Of a stretch of 64,000 nt of DNA, positions 55,788 to 64,000 are shown in pieces (positions within the stretch are counted from its first letter, which is position 1; the number at the start of each line of letters is the position of its first letter). This stretch comes from Spirometra erinaceieuropaei (taxonomy: Eukaryota > Platyhelminthes > Cestoda > Diphyllobothriidea > Diphyllobothriidae). A program made the translations under genes and the position numbers. Location: NCBI GenBank assembly GCA_902702965.1, contig CACRXP010000434.1, forward strand, positions 1-64,000. The letters are read 5' to 3'. The notes beneath the pieces were generated by a model, which was not told the DNA's origin, searched no databases, and saw only the letters and a list, made by a program, of their open reading frames with translations.

Positions 55788-56057
55788 TTACCAACCCCAA
55801 CCCCAGCCATGGTGGTGGCAACAGTGGTGGTGATGGTGGCAGCAGCGACGCCAACAGCATCCGTGGTGGTGATGACAGCCACAGCCACCCCACCAACCGC
55901 CGCCGCAGGCTGGAGACACAGCACCCTCGTCCTCCTTCGCACTCAAATCCCCCCTCGCATACTTTGACAGATCCTCATCCTCCTCCTTCTTCGATTTCGC
56001 CAGGGAGACCTGCACCAGCAGCAGGCCGAGGAGCAGAATTGCTAGGAGTGGTTTCAT
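55788..56057 (-). CDS. HCW secreted His/Cys/Trp-rich peptide, subfamily B, 89 aa
   Basis: The frame is open 16 codons further upstream, but the conserved MK start and TATA spacing (66 bp; TATAAAAA at 56123-56116) place the start at 56057. Signal peptide MKPLLAILLLGLLLVQVSLA, acidic segment KSKKEEDEDLSKYARGDLSA, core CGGGWWGGCGC-H4-GCCWRRCC-H5-CC-H3-GWGWGW, identical in core to the 26198 copy. The AATAAA signal is in reverse complement near 55760. The 5' and 3' flanks match the 26-kb unit, so the two are inverted duplicates about 30 kb apart. Confidence 0.9.
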   Translation of the reverse strand: MKPLLAILLLGLLLVQVSLAKSKKEEDEDLSKYARGDLSAKEDEGAVSPACGGGWWGGCGCHHHHGCCWRRCCHHHHHCCHHHGWGWGW

Positions 56058-56115
56058 TGTGATCACTTCTGATGTCCTGTTTGGTTTGACGATGCAGCCA
56101 CCCAATCTGTTCTCC

Positions 56116-56690
56116 TTTTTATACCCAGTCGATCAGTGCGATTCGTGAACACTCATTTACATGCGCACATAAGTTACTTTACCAAACAGGACTCGTTTTG
56201 TTACCTCTGCCTAGACGAGCAATCAAGTAAACAAACCCGGGGCTGACCTCGCCCAACATCTGACAACTTATTTGGACTCAAAGACAAATTGCTAACGAGT
56301 CAATCACAAGTTACACCACTGGGGACAACTCAGCTGATCTTAACAAGGTCTTCAACGTGGAGGGATACACTTCAACAAAAATGTAGTCTACTTCAAATTG
56401 GTCTGTTTGCGATTTTGCCGACTATTCGATATACTAGCAGCGCGTCGTTAACTGTGGATGGAGTATTGTAATTTCTGGCAGAGTGGAAAATATAATCGAC
56501 CGTGTTTAATGTATCTTAGGGGATACAGTCGGGGAGGAACTTCGTTCGGCTTAACGGCCGTCAACTGGGATTCATAGATTGATTGCTCGAGGGAGGACCC
56601 TTGCACTGTCGATTCACCAAATTAATGCTTGCTAGGTCTTCCCAGCTTTCGCCTGCAACGTCGTAACCACCCATAGAGGGGGATAAGGGT
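56116..56690 (-). promoter_or_regulatory. 5' flank and promoter of HCW copy 56057 (subfamily B block)
   Basis: On the minus strand: GTTTGTTTACTTGATTGCTC and AGGTAACAAAACGAG (56238-56190), then GGTATAAAAAGGAGA (56125-56111). The remaining block mirrors 24597-25130. Confidence 0.68.
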
Positions 56691-56699
56691 TATATCTCA

Positions 56700-57178
56700 C
56701 CAACAACATACCGGAATATCTGACATGTATTTTCTGCAAGCCGATGGAGAGCATGATTAAAAAATTGATTACATCGCTCGAGACATTGCCCTGTCACATG
56801 AGCTCAGTTCAACATGCTTCTGTGAAAAGAGGTCCTGCCTCACAAACCTGCTTACGTCACTCGAATTTTTGATCAAAGACTGTGGATGAAGAACACCTAA
56901 TAGATGTCATTTACTTTGACTTCAGCAGGGCTTTTGATTGCGTTCCACATAAGCGCATCATCCAAGGGTTGTGAGATTTTGGGATAGGAGGAAATCTACT
57001 GGACTCGATTTAAGATTTCTTAAACATTCGTGGACAAAAAGGCGCTTCGGGTGGCAACTGCTCAGTATGAGAGCCTGTTGCAAGTGAAGTCTCACAAGGG
57101 TCATTTCTTGGGCCGCGCCTATTCCTCGTTTAGTACGGGAGGTTGAAAAGGACATAGCGCTCTTTGCAGATGACCTTA
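56700..57178 (+). mobile_element. CR1/jockey-like LINE RT fragment, mirror of the 24-kb copy
   Basis: Plus-strand pieces: KPMESMIKKLITSLETLPCH, VDEEHLIDVIYFDFSRAFDC, VPHKRIIQGL, VASEVSQGSFLGPRLFLV, and a decayed LQMTL/ADDL site at the end (about 57160-57178). Frames are broken. The fragment ends where the dead HCW copy begins. Confidence 0.72.
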
Positions 57179-57179
57179 A

Positions 57180-57330
57180 ACGTCCTCCTTCGCACTGACC
57201 TGCCTATACGTTCTATTTGAACTATCTGTCTACTTTGCTTCTCTTGACCCCTCCTTGGTACTCTCCTTCGACAGGGCGATCTGCAAGCCGACTCTCAAGA
57301 GCAAAACTATCGATATAAATCTTACTTCAA
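57180..57330 (-). pseudogene. HCW peptide relic, subfamily D, cut by a LINE
   Basis: On the minus strand the expected start reads TTG (57330-57328), followed by a signal-like VRFISIVLLLRVGLQIALS, an acidic/Lys segment with a stop, and QVSAKED, where homology ends abruptly at the LINE fragment. The whole Cys/His core is missing. The 5' flank (57335-57560) matches that of the 26908 relic (GAGGCGCACA..GCGTATA). Confidence 0.72.
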
Positions 57331-57564
57331 TGTCTTGTAATGCCGTAAATGGGCTGAAAAATACGACTACCTGAAATGTCAAACTTTGTATACGCAAATA
57401 AACTGTGCGCCTCGAAAGTTTTGGTTGGCTTTATATAATAAGTTAAACTAGACAAACAATCGACAAAGCAGTGAAATATCCCACAGCTCTGTGCTCTTGA
57501 TTTTCCTATCCTTTTTGTCCGAACAGGCCATTTAAGCGCCAAAAATTCAGTCCTGCAAAATGTG

Positions 57565-58130
57565 TTAGGCTTTTCTATGCAAGATACTTTGATTTTATCA
57601 CGCCAAGACTGTATTTTATTAATTTTTTAAGTCCACAAACAAATCCAAACTATGTCAGAGTTTCTAAGCTCATTAAATTTAAATTATCGCTGAATGAGAA
57701 CCTCGTATTCTGACTACAGAAAGCAAGCAAACCGGATTGAAGTAATAACCTAGAGAATGCATGACAGCAGGGGTTTGTCACAAAATCTGCTATTCCTTAA
57801 TTTTGCACGATTTTATGGAGATATTGCTGATTATGAAAGAGTAACACCACGGCAATCAGTAGGAATCGCGGTACCATCATCATTATCATCACTTATCGTG
57901 CATTGGTGACATACAACTAATGGCTGTTTGCAGGCAGCAGACAAATGACTACAGATATCGAAAGAATGATTCGATTGGTGAGCACATATTTGCCTACGGT
58001 CATACACTTCTGTGGGCTCCAGTCGCAAAAACCAGTCGCTTCGACTACACTACACATTTCTGGCGCACGCAAGTCACAGGGAGAGAAAGATGTTTTTGAT
58101 TCCTAGAGCGAACTCGGTGAATTATTCGCG
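57565..58130. other. Intergenic stretch, no gene recognised
   Basis: A short ATC run near 57875-57895. No supported feature. Confidence 0.35.
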
Positions 58131-58327
58131 GCTACCAGCCTCAAATACAACCGAAGCCGTTACTGTTGCTATGGGAACGAAAAAATGACGGTCGACTGAG
58201 CCGCTGCGTCGCTCTTATCCTGATCCACAAAACCACATGAGTTGCTGTTGAAAATTAATCAGTTCACTGGCTTGACAGGCTTTGTCCTTGTCTTAAGTAG
58301 ACGAGTCACGAATAAGCTCTGAACTCT

Positions 58328-58540
58328 TTATTGGTTGGAAGGACATGGCGGATTATACGTGTTTACCAGCCCCAATCCCAGCCACGGCCCCCACCTATGA
58401 CGGTGACAAGAGTGGTGATGATGGTGATGACAGCCACAGCCACCACATCGACCGCCGCAGACTGGAGACACTGCAGCCTCGTCCTCCTTCGCGCTCACCT
58501 CCCCTTGTTCCCCCATCGACTGATCCTACTTCTCCTTCCG
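58328..58540 (-). pseudogene. HCW peptide relic or truncated copy
   Basis: The minus frame from an internal Met reads GEQGEVSAKEDEAAVSPVCG, GRCGGCGCHHHHHHSCHRHR, then WGPWLGLGLVNTYN, where a frameshift turns the usual GWDWGW-type end into LGLGL. A stop (TAG) lies just before the Met, and no signal peptide can be read upstream. The 3' flank to about 58140 matches that of the 55.8-kb gene. It is probably dead; a leaderless peptide is possible but unlikely. Confidence 0.7.
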
Positions 58541-58652
58541 TCACGGTTCAAAACCAGCCATCTCAGATGCAGTCAGCTTTTCGACCTGCAGTTCAAGTAG
58601 ACAAGGCACAAGCAAGACGCAATCTCCTTAGTGGCTAGCAGGAAATTGCGGA

Positions 58653-58964
58653 TTATGCGTGTTTACCAGCCACAGACATGATGATGGCAGTAGTGAGCCA
58701 ACAACACCGGTGGTGGTGGTGGTGGTGGTGGTGGTGGCGGTGGTGGTGGTGGTAGTGGTGGTGGTGGTGGTGGTGGTGGTGGTGGTGGTGGTGATGGCAG
58801 CCACCGCCACCCCACCAACCGCCGCAGGCTGGAGTCACTGCACCCTCGTTCTCCTTCTCACGCACATCCCCTTGCGCCTTCGACTGATCCTCCTTCTTCT
58901 TCCGTTCCACCAGCGTGATCTGCAGCAGTACGCCAATCAGCAGAACTGTCAAGAGAAGTGTCAT
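58653..58964 (-). CDS. HCW-related secreted poly-His peptide, 103 aa
   Basis: Signal peptide MTLLLTVLLIGVLLQITLVE, a Lys/Glu segment (RKKKEDQSKAQGDVREKE), ACGGWWGGGGC, then a His tract of 14, Tyr, 4, Arg, 9, then RCCW. After CCW the frame differs from other members, giving LTTAIIMSVAGKHA and reading through the usual stop position by three codons. The TATA-like TATGAAAG lies 67 bp upstream. The (CAC)n expansion is a slippage product. Open frame and intact promoter spacing suggest it may still be made, with strong metal-binding capacity; the lost C-terminus argues it is on the way to decay. Confidence 0.75.
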   Translation of the reverse strand: MTLLLTVLLIGVLLQITLVERKKKEDQSKAQGDVREKENEGAVTPACGGWWGGGGCHHHHHHHHHHHHHHYHHHHRHHHHHHHHHRCCWLTTAIIMSVAGKHA

Positions 58965-59274
58965 TGTGTTTGGTTGTGTTTCAGTGGCAAAGCTGACGAC
59001 TTGTCTTGTGTTAATAACCTCCCTTTCATAGCTGTCTGTGGAGATTTACAGCCCTGTTTGACAGTACGGCACATGTAACTTTGGCGCAAGTGTTGTTTTC
59101 GTTCCAACACAGTAATCAAACAGGCGAGCTTACACAGACAGATGAGGGAGAATGCTGCTTGAAGCTGAACTGATTTTGGCGTGAGGTGAGTGTTGTTATG
59201 GGCAATGACAGGATGTAGTATAACGCATAAATCCTGGACTGCTACTGCAGCTAAATTCGGACAAAGTTCAGGTT

Positions 59275-59463
59275 ATAGGGGAAAAAAATTAAGCATTGGT
59301 AGAAAAAGATTTGTATTTTCGACAGAAGGGGGCTGCGCATAGGTTGGAGCGGACAGCAGTGGGAATATACGCCCAGTTTGCCTGGATAACTGAAAGATCG
59401 CGGCATAGAGTAGTAATAATAGTAGTGGTGATAGTAGCAGCAGCAGTAGTAGTGGTGATGTTG

Positions 59464-59532
<69 letters not shown>

Positions 59533-59750
59533 ACAGCAGTAATAGTAAAAGCTGTAGTGGTGGTAGTATTAGTAGTGGTTGAAGTAGCAGTAGTAGTACT
59601 GGTGTTGTTGGTGGTCCTAGTTATAGGAGAAAGAAATTAAGCATTGGTAGAAGAAGATTTGTATTTTGGACTGAAGGCGGTTGCGCATAGGTTGGAGCAG
59701 ACAGCAGTGGGAATACACGCGCAGTCTGTCTGGAAAACTGAAAGAAGGCA
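59275..59750 (+). repeat. (TAG)n microsatellite between direct repeats of ~120 bp
   Basis: The left repeat, about 59275-59400 (AAGCATTGGTAGAAAAAGAT, GCATAGGTTGGAGCGGACAG), and right repeat, about 59622-59750 (AAGCATTGGTAGAAGAAGAT, GCATAGGTTGGAGCAGACAG), flank an AGT/TAG-rich core with a pure run at about 59465-59532. Long ORFs here are artefacts of the repeat. Confidence 0.75.
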
Positions 59751-59929
59751 GCACAGATGGAGCAAGAGATGCAGTCATCGAGGACTGCCTGGTCTGAAAA
59801 GGGGGTCCATCATGGTTGCCATAACCGCAACTGTAGATGCTGTTTATGCCTCTGATGCAGTGGAGGAACAGGTAAACACTCTTAAACCCCATTTTCACTC
59901 ACGCAATGAAACTTTAGTTGCCTAACGTT

Positions 59930-60880
59930 GGATATGTTTGCCAATGGGTTCGGAAATATGATTCCCCCTCGCGATAAATTCTCGAAAGGTTCTTCTTCCC
60001 GTGTCCAAACTTTAGTATCTAAACAACACTTGCCCTAGTCCTAACCTTCAAATACCGTTCCCTTACCGTCCTAGTTATACTCAAAAATTGACCTCTACTA
60101 AGCAGATTACCGGCACTAGCTCTAATCTAGATTTTAGTCTTCCCTTAAATTTTGGGGCAAGTCTGCCCGTAATACGTGAAGTCTGTATTCTTCTGCCCAA
60201 CCCTGCTTCATGGTCAACTAGAGCACACCGGTAGATCTGCCAACTAGCAGAAGTCGCCGGTGCTAGGCTGGCATTGTGTAAAGTGGAGATGCTAACACCG
60301 AGGCGCGGTATATGATGACGTTCTCGTTTTTTAAAAAAAATTACGCCGTCCTGTTTTAAAGTGTCCTCATGCGGTAAACCTAACGCTACCTGCTATCTTT
60401 CTTCCAAAAAAATATACTCTTCGCAGCATAATGTTTTCATCGTTTGAATGTACTTCCTTCCTCTAAACTTCGTGTATACACGCTTACTACTTACGCGCGT
60501 TGAGTGGACGTTTGCGTTTGGTTACCGACTTTGGAAGAGATAATTCAAATAGTGCGTCTAAAATGAACATATGCTTGCGCTACAGCAGACCAACCGACGG
60601 CTGGCTACCTACCAATAAAATGTGCCCACCATATTTATTTTCCTGGTGACAGCGTACACTATAAAGCTGCAGAAAAGGAAAGATGGGGGTTAAGGAAGTG
60701 AATACCAGTAATGCCGACGACTGAAACCGTGGATGCCGTCTTCATATAAGTCATGTTACAGTCTTGGAAGTTTTTAACGTGCCCTTGCTAGCCGTCGTCA
60801 GCCAGTCATACCCAACCGAACGAGTGAGTTTTGTAAGAACGATCGGTGAACGGCCCCTACCATTGCATATTCCCGATCGA
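59930..60880. other. Intergenic stretch, no gene recognised
   Basis: No supported gene. A SINE-tail-like piece (CGAGTGAGTTTTGTAAGAAC) lies near 60820. Confidence 0.4.
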
Positions 60881-60884
60881 AAAC

Positions 60885-61165
60885 CGACAGGGAAACGGCT
60901 CGTAGTCCAGTGGTTAGAGGCGTGGACTTCTCACTAACAGGTTGCGAATTCGAGCCTCAGGTGTTCCACACTCCGCGGTTGGATATGACTGGCTGACTGC
61001 GGCTAATAATTCAGAAATGGACATTCCATTCCCCTTGTCTTTGTCGGTAATGTCATTCTGCCTATATCATGCGTCGCTGTGTAGCTGCTGGTTGGGCTCG
61101 AGAAAGAGCCCGCAATGCACAACGGGACGAGTGAGTTCCGTAGGAACGATCGGTGAATGCCCCCT
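60885..61165 (+). mobile_element. tRNA-derived SINE candidate
   Basis: An A-box-like TAGTCCAGTGGTTAGAGG (60904-60921) and B-box-like GCGAATTCGAGCC (about 60944-60956) have the spacing of a tRNA-type RNA polymerase III promoter. The anticodon-arm region pairs poorly, so a working tRNA is not claimed. The tail ACGAGTGAGTTCCGTAGGAA at about 61125 repeats the piece at 60820, suggesting two copies. Confidence 0.55.
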
Positions 61166-61639
61166 ACCAGAGATATAGGTATGTGCAATGGAAATAATTC
61201 ATGGAAAATAAAGAGGATTTCGGAATCAAAAAAATTTCCACCCTGAATGTTAAGCACTTAAAGGCAGTCTTTCCATGTTGATATAAACTTCTGTATCTAT
61301 AAGTGAAAAATAGTTGCAATAGCTTGTAATAGCGGCAAACCGCAAACCATCGCCTGAACAAACTGCAGGAGGTAATCTCGAAATGCTCAGTCTTTGTAAC
61401 CTCGTTGATCGCGGACAGACTTTCGCTTGACGTCTACCAAATCCGGGTTGGGAAGCACGATAATGAGTCTGTATAGACATTTCTGAAGCGTCTGGTTCTC
61501 AAGGCGGTTGTCTACATGGGCAATAGCACAGGCCGGTGAACCACGCAGGCCAAGCCTAGTTGGTATACGGGAGAAAACGTGATCGAACAACGCCTACTTA
61601 AGTAAACGCAGTAAGCAGTGTTGTGTTCTATTTGACCTA

Positions 61640-62580
61640 ACCCGGGAAAAAACCATACTCTTACCCAGAGCACTCCGCTGTGGAGCACTGTGGAGACACA
61701 CACACACACACACACACACACAACAGTTCGGCCCTCGTTGCCGACGTTGTCCACCGTGTGCTTCACAACAAGATGGAGCAGGGACAATGACTTGTGCTTG
61801 AATTCGTTTATAGTGAATGTAGACTTGCACGGCATCTACCGCACTCTCTGCTCACCCAACTGGGTCCAGTGTTAAGGCAGAGTCAAGAAGATCGGGGGCG
61901 AAAGGGGACGCTGGTGGATAGCACGGTCGAGCCCGCACCTTGGCTTTCCACTCCACTCCCCCTGATTCACACAGCAAATGACCAGGATATTAACCGGCAG
62001 CAACAATGGGGAGGGACGCATGGTCCCACTGTACGCTGCGTCCGCTGGCAGACGGGTCTGCCACCGCACCCCCGAAATGTTGACATTTGTTATGGTGCGC
62101 ATTCCGATAACACCGATCCGATGTGGTCCCCTTGTTGGTCCAGCGCATCTACCACGTTGACCGTTTTGGGGACGCGAATACACACGAGAGTTTGACCGTC
62201 GATTCCAACGATGTCCACCGTGGGCTACATAGCAAGGGACAGCAGGCACGGTGACATGTGCGTAAATTAGTCCATAGTAATAGTGGACTTGTGCGGCATC
62301 AAGCGCACTCGTCCTTCCTAGCTCCCCATATGGACCCGGTATCAAGACGTAGTCAAGAAGACCGGATTAGGGAGAGGGCGAAGGTTGGTGGCACTGTCGA
62401 GCACGCACCTTGGCGTTCCAATCCAAACCCCCTGGTCCACACAGCAAATGGCCAGGTTTTTCTCCAACAAAAAAGCGAGGAGGAGGCAGGGGTCCCACCG
62501 TGCGCGGCGACTGCTGGCAATCGGGTCTGCCATCGCACCCACGAAATGTTATGATGCGCAATCTGATAATAACTGAGAGA
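61640..62580 (+). repeat. Two tandem units of the ~470-bp CA-rich repeat
   Basis: TCCACCGTGTGCT (about 61749) and TCCACCGTGGGCT (about 62214) mark units about 466 bp apart. Each unit shows the order seen at 38 kb, including GCACTCTCTGCTCACC / GCACTCGTCCTTCC and CCCCTGATTCACACAGC / CCCCTGGTCCACACAGC. A pure CA run is at 61695-61722. Confidence 0.75.
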
Positions 62581-63002
62581 ATCCGATATTTACCCCGTGA
62601 TGGTGCAGCGGATCTACCACGTGGCCAGTTTGTGCGGGGCACACACACTTGTCTGACATTTTCACTCGATTTAGCCGCATTTGGTGGATGGTTACAGGGG
62701 TAGTGGTGCCGTGCCGGGCACCACGTCATGGTGCCAAAGGTGAGATCTGCGTGCCGAGATGGGACGACGCGAAACTACCCACGAGGCACATCGAGGTTTT
62801 TGGATGTAACTGTCAATGTACTGCCTATAGGTGCTCGTTGCCACCTAGGTCGTACCTGCATAATCGGGCCCAGATGGACTCGTCTATGTCACATCCATGT
62901 GCGTGTTGATTGCGCAGAGTGCCCTCGTCAGTGTAAAGTCGAGGGATCTGATGTGACCATTAAACTATCCTCAGCCATGGACTCAGTGTCGTATCGATAG
63001 CT

Positions 63003-63620
63003 GAGTGGGACTTATGGGACATATGTATGCCTCCGCTTCTGATTTGAGACTCCATTCAAAATTCATCTGACATAGCCGATCGAAGGTGACAGCACGAGTA
63101 GTCAGTCCACTGATTAGTGGTAAGCGCGTAGGAATAATAAAAATCGAAAGAACGTGCATTGGAGTCACAGGTCTTTCTAAACCTTAAAGCTGACTGATGA
63201 CGGGAAGTAAGCCAGAAATGACCACGCCGTCCGTCTTCCTTCAGCGTAATAAAAAATAGCCGGAGTGTCAGTAGCCGAAATGATGCAACGGTAAGACTTG
63301 GACACCACAATGAAAACAAACCCTCCGTCCACAATACCAGCAGTAAACATCAACATGCTTAATCCTAAAAACAAGCCATCCAGCATTCTCCCTACTCCAA
63401 TCATCTACCATACGCCAAAATCAGCTCAGCCAACAGCAACAACAGCAACACTCGCCTTGTTTACTCGCATGTTCGCTTACTACCAAGTAACAAAAGGCAT
63501 TCCTGTAGCGCAGTGTCAAACAAACCCATACATTCTTCCTCCCTGATCCAGCTATAAAAGGAAGGGTAGTGGTGCGTGTGGTTGAGTCGTAGCTATTCTA
63601 CAGCATCTCAACCTAAGACA
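63003..63620 (+). promoter_or_regulatory. 5' flank and promoter of HCW copy 63621 (subfamily A block)
   Basis: Close repeat of 16548-17148. Contains TTGTTTACTCGCATGTTCGC and CCAAGTAACAAAAGG (63457-63495) and GCTATAAAAGGAAGG (63551-63565), with the TATA box 68 bp before the ATG. Confidence 0.7.
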
Positions 63621-63887
63621 ATGAAACTGCTTCTCACATTGCTGGTGTTGGCAGTCCTGGCGCAGATGACCTTGGCGAAAACGGTTAAGAAGGATGAGGA
63701 GGAACCAGAGAGGGAGGTGAGTGCGAAGGTGGAGGACGAGGGTGCAGTGTCTCCAGCCTGTGGCGGCGGTTGGTGGGGTGGCTGTGGCTGTCATCACCAC
63801 CACCACGGATGTTGTTGGCGTCGCTGCTGCCATCATCACCACCACCACTGTTGCCACCACCATCATGGTTGGGGTTGGGGTTGGTAA
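63621..63887 (+). CDS. HCW secreted His/Cys/Trp-rich peptide, subfamily A, 88 aa
   Basis: An in-frame Met exists 15 codons upstream, but MKLLLTLLVL is the conserved start. Signal peptide MKLLLTLLVLAVLAQMTLAK, acidic segment TVKKDEEEPEREVSAKVEDE, core CGGGWWGGCGC-H5-GCCWRRCC-H6-CC-H4-GWGWGW. It differs from the 17-kb copy by one extra His in two of the three tracts. A polyadenylation signal AATAAA lies near 63919. It lies on a duplicated block of about 950 bp shared with 16548-17460. Confidence 0.9.
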   Translation: MKLLLTLLVLAVLAQMTLAKTVKKDEEEPEREVSAKVEDEGAVSPACGGGWWGGCGCHHHHHGCCWRRCCHHHHHHCCHHHHGWGWGW

Positions 63888-64000
63888 ACACCCAAATTCC
63901 GCTATTTCCTGCTAACAAATAAAGTAATACTATTCTACTTTTCGTCTTTTTTTCCCTTAATCCGGCAAAGCATTTCATCTGTGTAGTGATTATTTCTTAA

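Noticed and set aside
59296..59640. Val-rich ORF of 114 codons
   Set aside because: It arises from the (TAG)n/(GTA)n microsatellite read in one frame; no promoter or conserved residues.
60900..60972. Possible functional tRNA gene
   Set aside because: A- and B-box-like sequences are present, but the anticodon stem and acceptor stem do not pair convincingly, and the tail is repeated nearby, so a SINE is the better reading.

Overview
This is a repeat-dense nuclear DNA window from a flatworm. A diphyllobothriidean tapeworm (the Spirometra / Schistocephalus / Dibothriocephalus group) is my best guess. The guess rests on recall of family resemblance: reverse transcriptases that end in RTF..GLVGHLR zinc fingers, a CsRn1-like Ty3/gypsy element with a tRNA-Trp-type primer site, and Penelope-like elements with a GIY-YIG end. 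No database search was run. No housekeeping gene, rRNA, confident tRNA, CRISPR array or operon is visible.

The only host-like genes form a dispersed family of tiny, apparently single-exon genes for secreted His/Cys/Gly/Trp-rich peptides. I label it the 'HCW' family (descriptive name only). Seven open copies lie at 10178-10444(-), 17149-17406(+), 26198-26461(+), 43366-43677(+), 55788-56057(-), 58653-58964(-) and 63621-63887(+). At least five relics lie at about 8940-9185(-), 11860-12095(-), 26908-27160(+), 57180-57330(-) and 58328-58540(-). The encoded pre-propeptides share a signal peptide, a short acidic pro-like segment (..EEEPEGEVSAK..DEGA), and a core CGGGWWGGCGC-Hn-GCCWRRCC-Hn-CC-Hn-GWGWGW. 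Most copies have a TATA box 66-69 bp before the ATG and an upstream TTGTTTAC...AGTAAC motif. They fall into subfamilies by flanking sequence: A at 10k, 17k and 63k; B at 26k and 55.8k; an Arg-rich C at 43k; a dead D at 27k and 57k; and a poly-His copy at 58.9k. They sit in 0.9-2 kb duplicated blocks in both orientations.

The rest is mobile or repeated DNA. 1-2.9 kb is a non-LTR retroelement end with a seven-zinc-finger tail; degraded relatives lie at 18.9-19.9, 28.9-30.6 and 36.8-37.3 kb. 3.95-8.75 kb is a complete but inactivated Ty3/gypsy element with 262-bp LTRs. Penelope-like elements lie at 15.3-16.4, 28.0-28.8, 39.7-40.3 and 50.6-53.6 kb, with terminal pieces carrying hammerhead-ribozyme-like motifs at 15.0, 27.2-27.4, 34.3-34.7 and 53.7 kb. 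About 1-kb TA-flanked fold-back elements lie at 12.7, 23.0, 42.0, 45.2, 49.3 and 51.7 kb, the last nested inside a Penelope element. CR1/jockey-like LINE fragments lie at 23.6-24.6, 44.1-44.9 and 56.7-57.2 kb. A roughly 470-bp CA-rich repeat, partly tandem, lies at 3, 15.1, 18.3, 38-39, 47.7 and 61.7-62.6 kb. Smaller inverted repeats, tRNA-like SINEs and a 90-N gap complete the picture.

In short, a secreted-peptide gene family is expanding by local segmental duplication inside a transposon graveyard. His-codon slippage, CAC-to-CGC (His to Arg) change, frameshifts and start-codon loss diversify or kill individual copies.
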